From: Chara braunii
Taxonomy: Eukaryota > Streptophyta > Charophyceae > Charales > Characeae
Length of the DNA stretch: 27,108 nucleotides
NCBI GenBank assembly: GCA_003427395.1
Contig: BFEA01001139.1
Location: 21,336-48,443 of the forward strand
Direction: 5' to 3'
The notes under the pieces were generated by a model, which searched no databases, was not told the origin of the DNA, and saw only the letters and a list, made by a program, of their open reading frames with translations. How positions within the stretch are numbered: the stretch's first letter is position 1; each line of letters starts with the position of its first letter. The position numbers and the translations under genes were made by a program. Positions 18,832-27,108 of this stretch are shown here, one piece after another.

Positions 18832-19725
18832 TCATGGCGGCTGGTGTCCATCCTCACAGTAAGGAAAGTCGTAGATCTGTCTCCGCCTACCCCCTACGAA
18901 TTCCAATGTTTGGACACCCGAACGGTGATGCGAAACTTTTCGTAGAGTGTAGTCATTGTTGTTGTCCTTGTGTTCCAAAGTGAATAATATGTCGTCACAC
19001 AATCCGAAAAGGAAGTGAAGTTGGGCATGCACCAAACAATCAACCCTTTGATTCAACTCTTTTGTGAGCGAAGGATCTATTTCGAATCGTTCATGGAAGC
19101 GCTCGAGAGCACCAACGGACGCGGGCTCGCGAAAGTCTTCCCTCACAAGGAAGAAAGCTCTCATTTGCTTACCACAAAGCTTGGCCGCCGTGAAAAGAGT
19201 CAGCACAGGGGTGCCACGGTAGAACAAACGAACTCGGCCATGGTAGTCCATGATCACAGGAAAACGCAGCTGCAGCTTCACGATGCAGTACCATGCGCAA
19301 AGTTTAGCATGTTGCTCGTCCATACAACCCCACTCTTGTTCGAAGTGCAGCGACTCCCAGTCATCTACCATATCCTCGACGTCCATCTTCTGCTCCTAGC
19401 TGGATGGAACTTCCAAAAGTTGGACTTCTTCTAAACTCCAGTAGAGGTACCACATATTTGATCCTCTATCACGAACGATTGTAGTTTGTCCATCAACAAC
19501 ACGTGTTTTGGGTGCAATGTAACCATCGAGGCCGACCCTAGCTTCGATATGCAGATAATCGCTATCAAGAGTGAGCGTTTGTTGTGCCCAAATGCATTTG
19601 TTCATGATGATAAGATCCGTGTCCACATTCTCGATCGAAAAGGAATACTCGCTTGCGTACGACGAGGTTTCGTAGGACGTTGTCTCATATACAACGTCGA
19701 ACGATGGTGTGTCGTCGTCATGCAT
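18832..19725 (-). pseudogene. Family member B: unknown protein, one in-frame stop
   Basis: A single frame of 297 codons from ATG 19725 (in CTGCAGGATG) to the stop at 18832-18834, interrupted only by TAG at 19396-19398 (codon 110). The second part alone could start at ATG 19386. Features shared with A are: DTDLII..KCIW, GSNMWYLYW, KLCAWYC, PVIMDYHGRVRL, RGTPVLTLFTAAK, MRAFFLVREDF, ELNQRVDCLVHAQLHFLFGLCDDILFTLEHKDN and a final YDFPYCEDGH. The N-terminal 35 residues are Ser/Tyr/Thr-rich and unlike A. It is of similar length to A and in tandem on the same strand about 0.5 kb away, so the pair is a gene duplication. The function is unknown. The plus-strand frames over this region are mirror shadows. 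Confidence 0.5.
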
Positions 19726-20062
19726 CCTGCAGAACAAGAAACTGGAATTAGTTTGCAGTTCACGTCTCGTCATTATCTTAGCGGATATCGTAGCTACCAA
19801 ATCCGAATCAGTTCTTATTTATCTAAACGGGCACGTCGGACGGACCGGAAAGACAACCGTCCCCCAAGGCCACAAGCGCTTTCTCGCATCGTCATGCATC
19901 CTGCAGGACAAGAAACTGGAATTAGTTTGCAGTTCACGTCTCGTCATTATCTTAGCGGAGTTCGTAGCTACCAAATCCGAATCAGTTCGCATTTATCTAA
20001 ATGGGCACGTCGGACGGACCGGAAAGACAGCCGTCCCCCAAGGCCACAAGCGCTTTCTCGCA
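19715..20062. repeat. Two-copy tandem duplication, 174-bp unit, over the 5' end of gene B
   Basis: 19715-19888 and 19889-20062 are direct repeats that differ at only a handful of positions. The unit starts with TCGTCATGCATCCTGCAG, which contains the start codon of gene B, and ends with GCGCTTTCTCGCA. The distal copy (higher coordinates) carries the half-motif CAGTTCGCATTTATC. The proximal copy has CAGTTCTTATTTATC instead. The 174-bp length is a multiple of 3, which keeps a plus-strand shadow frame open. Confidence 0.93.
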
Positions 20063-20236
20063 AACGGATGTCGGTATTGCAAGGCCTGTCACGAATTTGC
20101 TCTCATCCGTACCTTTGCGAAAAGGTCTTCTCCAAGAATAAGCCACGGTTTCGGCGCGTTGCCATTATTCCTCGTCCGAAGTGGAAAGTTTCCACCTCTT
20201 CGTCCAAGCGCCGGAGTACCTTTCGCGAAGATCGGA

Positions 20237-22385
20237 CTAGTGACCTGTAGGCACCCACCGCTGTATACATAAACAACCGAAATGCGGTGAGGAACAGTCG
20301 TCCACAACCTCAGACTGTGCTCTGCCAACCCTGAACGGGACACCTTGAGACAGTTCCTCATCAGGCGGCCTAACAATCAGAAAATCACGTTGGTTTATAT
20401 GGCGCCGAGGGTCAAAGTCCACTTTTGGACGGCCCGCCCTCGGTCCTACATATGTCAGCGAAGCATCTGGCGAAGGAGGGTCGGTTTCTTGAACTTCCTC
20501 CACAGTTTCGACTGATTGTGGCCAAAAGGTGTGAGGGTACATCTCGGGCTCGTCCGCCCCGAGGACATCCTCTTCCTCACCCACTTCCGTCTCCTTCTTC
20601 TTTTGCTTTTTGGATCATATCGTCCGCCTCGACGAAGATTGCTTTCCAGTAAGACAAAGCATCCTCCCGCTTGTCGACCTCCTGCTTCCTATATGTCTGC
20701 CACATGTGTCTATGCTGTTCGAGGACGTCCAAAAGTTTTTGGACACTGTCACGAGCCATCCGAAAATCGTCTTTGACTACACGGGGAATAATACATGGCT
20801 GTGGAGGGGAGGTAGGGCCTGCATACTGGCCATCAACAACCGGGAACCAGTGGACTGGTCTGCCTTCCGGCATCCATTCCGCATCGGTACAGTACTTCTT
20901 GTACACCATGATGCGACTGCCGTCACACATGAAGAATTTGAAGAGGTGCGGTTTCGATATGCCGACGATGGTTCAATCGACGTATCGATCCACTACCCGG
21001 CGCCAATTGGCAATATGATCGACCTCAATGCACTTCGGCGGTGTCTTGTGCGACAACTCGATAAGCGAGAACAACTGCGTCATGGTGTAAGCATCGTTGT
21101 CCTTCAATTTTTTCGAGAAAACACTAAAAGTCGCGTCAATGTCGGTATGCGTGTGGCCAACGAGCATGAACCCCACTTCGACATCTTCAAAAATCCCGAA
21201 TTTCACCAGAAGAGAGGCCAAACATATAAGGTATTGGTTTTTGTTTTCCCTCCAACAATTGTCCGCCTGGATGTGGAGGTGGCGTGGCCATTTCTGTCCC
21301 GACGCCTGCAACTCCAATGGAGTCCGCATAACGCACGTCATGGTGCCATCGGAACCGTGCGCATAGAAAGGCAAATACGTGTACACATAAATGGACAGTT
21401 TCCTGCCGTGAGTTACGACCGCGGTCAAGTTCGTTTTCATCATCATGTCGTGTCGATGATCCTTGGAGTAATTATACATGCCGATGTGAGGAATGGTTGT
21501 CTTTTTTTGATCCATTCCATCCACTATAAGGCAGAGGTATTCCGCGGGGTTAAGAATGGAACGAAGTTTCCAGTTAGCGTAATCCGCACGGTGAGCGACC
21601 TGATCTAGTTGGTGTTTGCGGTGCTTTTCATCGAAATCCCGACGGTCACGAAGGAGGAAGGCGAAGGCGAACGCACTCGCCACACTTTGTGAATGAGTTG
21701 GACTTGGGAAGGTCGGCATGCCACAAGTACTTCCTCCATATGGAGTAGAAGACTTGATCCGAAACGACGGTCTGACCCGCCGCTTCCAAGTCCGCCTTGA
21801 TAGACTCATATACAAGGAGCTTTGTGAAATAAGCACGGAGCCTAACTTTGGGTCGTTGTGAGGTCCCCCTCACAACCATTTCATTAGGTATAGCATCTCC
21901 ATGTTCTTCCATGAACCTTGTCACAAGAGCCAGCATGCTCACATACTCCGGTCTCAGGTTCAACAATCCCCATCGACCATGACGGTCACGGACGACCCCG
22001 TCCGACTTGCACTTGCTATAACGACGAAATGTGTTTCGACATATCCCTATTATTTTGCATCAACCGGCGATGCACACACGGCGTTTGCACTGCACTGGTT
22101 GGACTTTTTCCAGACCGCAGTCGAGGATAGTGAAATTGTCGAGGGTTTGCATCCACCACTCGATCCTCCTTTCGAGGGACATTTCGTAATAGGCTTCGCG
22201 CACCGGTTTGATATCGCAATGGTCAAGACCCGAAGACACTTCTTCTTACAACATTTGTACGTCGGGACGAGCGCAATGTTAGTTTCATTCAATCGACTTT
22301 TGGCCCTCTTCGAATGCTCTGACCTTCTAACCGGCCTATTTTTTCGATTGTATCTTCTCCTTTCTCCAGGTAGGGGATGGGACAA
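20237..22385 (-). pseudogene. DUF7869-type transposase-like gene, decayed
   Basis: One gene read on the minus strand through several frames. From the start: a basic, Cys-containing N-terminus (NETNIALVPTYKCCKKKC, about 22270); a segment with EAYYEMSLERRIEWWMQTL (about 22170) broken by TGA at 22060-22062; VSDQVFYSIWRKYLWHADLP with KCGEC (about 21700); and the core frame 20973-21836. The core has CLIVDGMDQKKTTIPH, HIQADNCWRENKN and GHTHTDIDATFSVFS, the signature blocks of DUF7869 proteins. A TGA at 20973-20975 interrupts the core before GISKPHLFKFFMCDG. A shift near 20610 leads to a C-terminus with DFLIVRPPDEE and a final WVP. In total there are two internal stops and at least three frame changes. 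The conserved acidic residues suggest an RNase H-like DDE-type fold. Assignment to DUF7869 is from memory of the motifs. Confidence 0.65.
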
Positions 22386-22660
22386 AACTTGAAGGACTGC
22401 TTCGGGAGTTCCAGGTTGGCTTTTGGTCGGGGACCTATGTGCTACACCAATTTCGATCTGCCCGTGGGAGCGGTTCTCGACAAATCAGATTGGGAGGATT
22501 CCAATGAACTGTAGAAATCTTTGTCTACAAAACCAGTCTGCCAATTTTCCATTGCACCCGTCGCTGTCATCGACGGAGAGCCAACTATTCCGGCTTCACA
22601 TGCAATTTTCTTACCTATCTTTGCACTTCCACACGCACGTACCGTTGCGTGGTCCCTATC

Positions 22661-23170
22661 TTACCCGTTTCTACCAAATGCACCGCACTGTTCCCGATCA
22701 GATCCGTTTCTATCGGGCGTACCGCAGAAGTCTGTGTCCACCAACGACCGACTGTAGTAAAATGCTAGGGGTTGGGTAACTTCAATGCTTTCTGGCAGTC
22801 TACCCGCTATTCTCACGAGATCTGATCCAGTCGTTTCGGACACACCACAGAAATCTGTTTCCACGAATATCCACCCACCGGAAAATGTCTCGACATCCCG
22901 AACACCCTCACTACCGGGGATTAGCGCTGTAGATACACGCTGACCGTCGGGAATGTCGGTAAAGCGAACAAAACGACGTCGGGCGAACGTCGTAGACGAG
23001 CCTAAATGATTCGTCAGAGTCAACATCGAGAACTCCCTTTTCAAACCGCAATGCCGATCAGAGGGAGCTTTTGGGCTGCTGTCACAAGAACTACGTTCTC
23101 GAACATCGTCTTCTCCGTGTTGTCGTGACGGTGGCGGTGGCGTGACACAGTGGACGGATTGGACAACCAT
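22661..23170 (-). CDS. Hypothetical repeat-containing frame
   Basis: 169 codons, with two diverged internal repeats: FVETDFCGVSETTGSDLVRIAG and LVDTDFCGTPDRNGSDREQCG. A third, weaker relative of the same DNA unit lies near 22480-22550, outside the frame. It sits upstream of the DUF7869 gene on the same strand and could be a 5' exon or unrelated repeat DNA. No domain is recognised. The listed first codon is not clearly an ATG start with context, so the N-terminus is arbitrary. Confidence 0.25.
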   Translation of the reverse strand: MVVQSVHCVTPPPPSRQHGEDDVRERSSCDSSPKAPSDRHCGLKREFSMLTLTNHLGSSTTFARRRFVRFTDIPDGQRVSTALIPGSEGVRDVETFSGGWIFVETDFCGVSETTGSDLVRIAGRLPESIEVTQPLAFYYSRSLVDTDFCGTPDRNGSDREQCGAFGRNG

Positions 23171-23394
23171 TTGAACAGACGATTCACACGGAAACTGTAC
23201 AACAAGAAAATCATGTCAACGTATGACGAGGTCAGGGAAATAAACAAGAGGGAGCAAACTGACATTTCAAATATTCATCACAAAACAGTGGGACAACAAT
23301 ATTTGAATCCATATCGTTTTGTCGGACCCTGATGTGAGGCGCAAGTGGTATCTCAAGTCCGACTCCTCACCCACTCGTTCAGTGTGCAAGTGGT

Positions 23395-23540
23395 TTGGAT
23401 ATGTCCGAGTAAACTCGCACTTTTTCAAGCGAGAGTACAAATGCGAGCTGATTCAGACTTATTCAACGTACAGTAAGAAATTAAGTTCATGGTCGGAACA
23501 AGACCGAACACAAGTGCGAGTCGATTCGGTGTCAGGCGGC
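23395..23540. repeat. Cluster of partial hairpin motifs
   Basis: GAGTAAACTCGCACTTTTT (about 23407), AATGCGAGCTGATTCAG (about 23438) and AAGTGCGA-GTCGAT-TCGG (23512-23529) are partial or decayed forms of the motif seen at 15200 and 17379. Confidence 0.65.
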
Positions 23541-24420
23541 CACAAGCAGTGCGCCGCCTGAAATCTACGGGTTTGAGACTTGGGCGCAAAGATGAGTCTG
23601 AGTTTTGACGGTACTCTTGTTAGACCAGGCAGCGGAGATTAGGGGAGCTCAGAACGCCCTTGATTTCGGGCGCGCTGAACCTTACGGGTAACCCTCAAAG
23701 ATGGCGAGATGGGTGGTCGCACTCGGCACATCAACGGACCGTCATTTCTGACCGTTCAGAGGGTTAGACCCGGATTGCCTTGCCGCGGAGAGGCATCGCG
23801 AGAACTGACCTCGCAGCCACATTTTTTGCGGCATACGACCGGGGCCGAAATGGGGCCTCAAATTTTCGTCTATTTTAGTACCGTAATTAAAGATGGGGAA
23901 AAGGGATTACGACCAGTAGGGGAGAAGGGAAAAACATAATATCCCTTAATTTCTTTACTTTTTTACGGCATTTAATTCAAGGGAGAATACTCTTGCTATT
24001 TTATGTTCCCGGCAATGAAATTAAAAACATAGAAAAAGATTAAAAAGGGTAAAAGAGAAAAGAAACAAAAGTAATTCGGCCATTTATTTAAATTATCTCG
24101 GAATTTAATTTTGGAGAACTTACAGTTGATTTACTATTTCCGACAATAGAATTAAGGAAAGGGGAGTATGATGAAAAACGACGGAAGGGACGGGAACCCA
24201 TGACCATTGGGAGATTGGCCAAATTTCGCCTCGATTACACGCCATCAGCTCTGACTCCGGATTAATCATTTTCCCCGGATTCCAACAGTTCTCACTACTG
24301 CCGATGGTCGAGGTTCCCTGCGTCGTTCTCCCTGGTTTGCATGATTACTAACAACACTGCAATTGGGATAATCTGAGGGCGGGAGTCATGTGGACGGCAT
24401 GGGAATGTGCTGCCATGGGT
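23541..24420. other. Non-coding region with AT-rich, purine-rich island
   Basis: No supported gene. 23935-24190 is sharply AT-rich and, on the plus strand, rich in A and G (for example ATAGAAAAAGATTAAAAAGGG). Its edges against GC-balanced flanks are abrupt, which may mark a separate inserted repeat. I could not find terminal repeats. Confidence 0.5.
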
Positions 24421-24429
24421 TGACAGTAT

Positions 24430-24940
24430 GAAATTTGGCTTGGTACGGATACGTGGCTCGGAGAGATTCGGTATTGTTACGGACTGGCTACATCTTACGG
24501 TACCCGGCGTGTATCTGGTTCGGTATGGCCTCGACGTCAGTTTGTTTCAGGGTTGGGGCCGCTATGGTGACTTGCACTGTAGTGATTTATGTTCAGGTTC
24601 GGAACCTTGACGGCAGTATACTTCAGGGCTAGAACCACTACAACGGTCTATTTCAGGATCAGGACATCACGGCGACTTGTTCTCAACTGAAGGACCACTC
24701 TCGCGGCTCATATCAGGTTCGGAGCCACCGCCGTGATCTATTACAAGGTTCGGGGCCTTGGCGGCGGCTTGTTTTCTGGTCCGGACCATTCCGGTATTTG
24801 TATCTGGTTCGGAACCGGCACCGTGGGTAGTTTTCAGATCCGGAATCATCACGGATATTTATTTCAGGCTCGGTAAGAGCCCGACAATGGAGCGTTTCAA
24901 CTTCTATTACTGGTTCGGCATCAGCGTGGAAAAATGCCAC
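24430..24940. repeat. 30-bp-period minisatellite
   Basis: Units begin with TTCAGGTTCGG or a variant and recur at 24592, 24622, 24652, 24682, 24712, 24742, 24774, 24802, 24833 and 24863. The spacing is 28-32 bp and mostly exactly 30. More degenerate units extend on both sides. On the minus strand the unit reads as ten-codon repeats with GSEPD-like words, so it could derive from a repetitive protein, but no flanking coding support is seen. Confidence 0.85.
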
Positions 24941-25740
24941 AGTTTTATTCTTGGGTCCACTATATGCTCGATGAATCGGGCATGGATTATCCGGTCGGGC
25001 CGTTGTAACCTGAGATTCTGAAATTTTGGCCGAGGCTCTATCCATTGAGGCGGATTCGCTGGAACCTCGACCTGGAGCGGGTACTCCCGGGGGGGGGCCT
25101 TTGAATGAGCTGGTACCGTCACTATAGCGACGCTGTAAGCCCTAGAGGCTGCGGTTTTGCACTGGAGGCGACGTCTAGCCAAGCCTGTTAACGGATGGGG
25201 TCCAGTCCCCTCGGTCTGCCGTGGCGTGAAAAGAGAAACGGCCTGCATATAGCCAGAGGAGGACATGCAGAAGGGGATGGTATGCAAGGTGTACCTGGCG
25301 CCCAGCGCAGGGGGATGCAGGCAGGTCAACACATTGAAGCGCAAGCAACCATGGGGGAACAATGTGCAAGGCGTACCCGCAATACCTAGCTTAGGGTGGA
25401 AGCATCGAGGTGCAGACTGATGCACGGGGGATGAGGAGAGAGGACTCAGGGATTGCATGGGAGGTGTGCCCGGCGTCAGCTGTTGCGGAGCCTTCCAAGC
25501 ACGGGGGAGACGTGTCGACGCTCAAGCGGTTACTCGCGTGTGAAAGGGAGAGTGAGAGAGAAGAGGACTGCACAGCGGGAGCGAGAGACTGCGTGTGAGA
25601 GTGAGAGAGGGAGAGTGGACTAAGTGAGAGAGGGAGAGCGGGTGAGCGGTGTATGGAAAGGAGACCTGGCGGGAACAGCCTTCTTCAGCCGATCAAGTAC
25701 TCCTGCTCCTGGGAGGTGCGGACGGTAGAACAGCCAATCA
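24941..25740. other. Region without a supported gene
   Basis: Overlapping minus-strand frames (for example 24907-25458) are open but lack recognisable features. GA-rich sequence (GAGAGAGAG words) occupies about 25545-25645. A run of nine G residues lies near 25089-25097. Confidence 0.4.
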
Positions 25741-25890
25741 AGCATTTGACACTCCCGCTGTTGGCGGGTGCGGTCACTTTCGCAGAACAGCCAATCGAGC
25801 ATTTCACATTCCCGCTGTTGGCGGGCAATCAGGGATTCCACATTCCCGCTGTTGGCGGACAATCAAGGATTTCATATTACCACTGAAGGT
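25725..25890. repeat. Tandem repeats with CCCGC-TGTTG-GCGGG hairpins
   Basis: CCCGCTGTTGGCGG occurs at 25754, 25811 and 25845. The first two copies carry perfect 5-bp inverted repeats, with ACAGCCAATC[AG]AGCATTT upstream at a 57-bp period. The third copy follows at 34 bp. The unit may be a small structured repeat. Spacers are not unique sequences, so this is not a CRISPR array. Confidence 0.75.
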
Positions 25891-26246
25891 GGGCCACGGT
25901 TCTGCCATTACCGCTTTCGGACAGCGCATCCCTTGGCACTAGGTAAGAAATCAGAAACTGAGAAATGTGCCTTGTCTGAGCCAGCGAGCCCTTCAGAGAC
26001 GCAAGTGAACTTAGAAAATGATTACCGATGTACCATGCAAGGATGGTGAACAGATTGGCAAGGCTCTAATTGAACTAGAATGTAGGCTTGATCTGCCATT
26101 CTGATCTGAAGTACTGCCAAGATAGGGAGGTTGTGCACTACAGACTTGGCCCTTGCTTTGATTTTGCCCGACCAGAATGCTTATGGGACACATTCAGGGA
26201 TGAGCCACGAGCACCACGACGGCAAGTGAAGAAAGGGGTGAGATCA

Positions 26247-26390
26247 GAAACGAGCTAGATCCAGTGGCCTGGTGCTCAAGTGTTCTGCAGGTCAGCCAAT
26301 GAACTGTATCCGCTGCTAGCGGAAACGAGCCAGTTCCAGTGGGTTGGTACTCAAGTGTTCTGCTGGCCAGCCAACCCACCGATCACGTAA
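26247..26390. repeat. 75-bp tandem duplication
   Basis: GAAACGAGC[TC]AG..CCAGTGG followed by CTCAAGTGTTCTGC and CAGCCAA occurs from 26247 and again from 26322. Confidence 0.8.
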
Positions 26391-26439
26391 TCTAATGTTC
26401 AGCTGGCAAGTGAACTGGTACGTGCAACTCTGAAATGAG

Positions 26440-26561
26440 AGGGAGTGTGCAGTGAGAGAGAGAGAGTATGCAGTGAGAAAGAGAGGGAGGGTCTGTTTTT
26501 TATTTATTATTGTTATTATTTTATTTTTTTTAATTTAATTTAATTTAATTTTATTTTATTT

Positions 26562-26592
<31 letters not shown>

Positions 26593-26600
26593 TTTAAATT
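26440..26600. repeat. Simple-sequence block: GA-rich, TTTAATT and (AT)n
   Basis: A GAGAGAG-rich start is followed from about 26496 by T-rich TTATTA words, TTTAATTTAATT words and an (AT)n stretch around 26562-26585. Confidence 0.9.
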
Positions 26601-26609
26601 GAAGATAGG

Positions 26610-26760
26610 ACTACTGCTGAATCGCTCCGAACGAGCACAGTGATTGAGCCGTGATTATGAAATACTGCTGAACTACTCTAAACGAGCCCACTGATTGGGC
26701 CGTAATTATGAGACTGTTGTTGAACTACTTACTATTTTGAAAATGAGATTATGCCTGGCT
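26610..26760. repeat. About 51-bp tandem repeat
   Basis: CTACTGCTGAA..GCTC....ACGAGC.CA.TGATTG.GCCGT.ATTATGA repeats from about 26611, 26662 and 26712 with increasing divergence. Related GAGCCCACTG.TTGGCTCAT words continue to about 26790. Confidence 0.75.
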
Positions 26761-26929
26761 CGCTCTGACCGAGCCCACTGGTTGGCTCATACTATTTTGG
26801 AAAAGGACTACGACACTTCCACAAATGAGCATGCTGTTGGCTCACAACTGGCTCACATTAATAGTGCACGCTGGTTGTCTTGGGAGATGCATACCCCATA
26901 GGGACACAATACCATAAATCCGTGAGGGT

Positions 26930-27108
26930 TGTGCTTGCAATGGGATCAGCTATCCCTCAAGTGGAAAATGACAGCCATATCCCGCATGTGAAAATGACAG
27001 CCATATCCCGTTGCTGATGGGATCAACTATCCCGCAAGAGAAAATGACAGTCATATCCCGCTGCTGATGGGATCAACTATCCCTCAAGTGATAAACGACA
27101 GCCATATC
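26930..27108. repeat. About 50-bp tandem repeat running off the window end
   Basis: GGGATCA[AG]CTATCCC followed by CAAG, GAAAATGACAG and CATATCCCG recurs. Clear units start at 26942, 27019 and 27069; the last two are exactly 50 bp apart. A shorter internal unit (AAAATGACAGCCATATCCCG) repeats at 26966 and 26992. The array is not complete in this window. Confidence 0.9.

Noticed and set aside
19486-20272. Plus-strand frames of 254 and 187 codons with an internal 58-residue repeat
   Set aside because: Kept open by the in-frame 174-bp duplication. The first part is antisense to family member B, and there is no independent protein-like evidence.
20610-21608. Plus-strand 332-codon frame
   Set aside because: Antisense to the DUF7869-type gene, whose motifs on the minus strand are specific and ordered.
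25725-25890. CRISPR-like pattern of a repeated palindromic word with spacers
   Set aside because: The repeats are short, spacing is irregular, spacers are related to each other, and the genome is eukaryotic.

Overview
The window is nuclear DNA of a green-lineage eukaryote. It carries an 18S-ITS1-5.8S-ITS2-28S rDNA segment whose small-subunit sequence is green-plant-like, very few long reading frames, and several layers of tandem and dispersed repeats. Gene density is low and transposon-like genes are decayed. A streptophyte alga with a repeat-rich genome (Chara type) is my best guess, but this is inference from style, not a proof of species.

Layout. 1-2000: degenerate minisatellites built on GCGATGG / GAGAGAT words, including a hexanucleotide (GCGATA/GCGATG) tract. 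2000-3810: direct repeats, an 86-bp (AT)n tract and an array rich in a hairpin motif (AAGTGCGA-N6-TCGCACTT and decayed forms). 4354-7890 (+): a broken gene joining a ParB-like domain (NGQHTVAA core) to a region with the layout of a beta-class N4/N6 DNA methyltransferase, both catalytic signatures altered. 8594-9705: two copies of a SINE-like repeat and a tRNA-Ser-like head. 9706-13400: an rDNA fragment truncated at both ends, with deletions and CpG-type transitions, so probably an rDNA pseudogene island or an assembly join. 13400-16400: mostly tandem duplications (268, 82 and 318 bp) and microsatellites.

16461-22385 (-) is a one-strand cluster. Three tandem members of a protein family I do not recognise (here called C, A and B) are followed upstream by a DUF7869-type transposase-like gene. 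A and B are nearly the same length (299 and 297 residues) and each carries exactly one in-frame stop at a different place. C carries two compensating frameshifts. The hairpin motif lies just downstream of A and B, and a half copy overlaps the stop of C. A 174-bp tandem duplication covers the 5' end of B. The DUF7869 gene has two internal stops and at least three frameshifts.

22400-27108: no convincing intact gene. It holds one repeat-containing ORF (-), an AT-rich island, a 30-bp-period minisatellite (24430-24940), CCCGC/GCGGG hairpin repeats, and 75-, 51- and 50-bp tandem repeats running off the window end.

The most interesting material is the tandem A/B/C family with its associated hairpin motif, and the ParB-like/methyltransferase-like composite. 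All function statements come from motif reading, without database searches.
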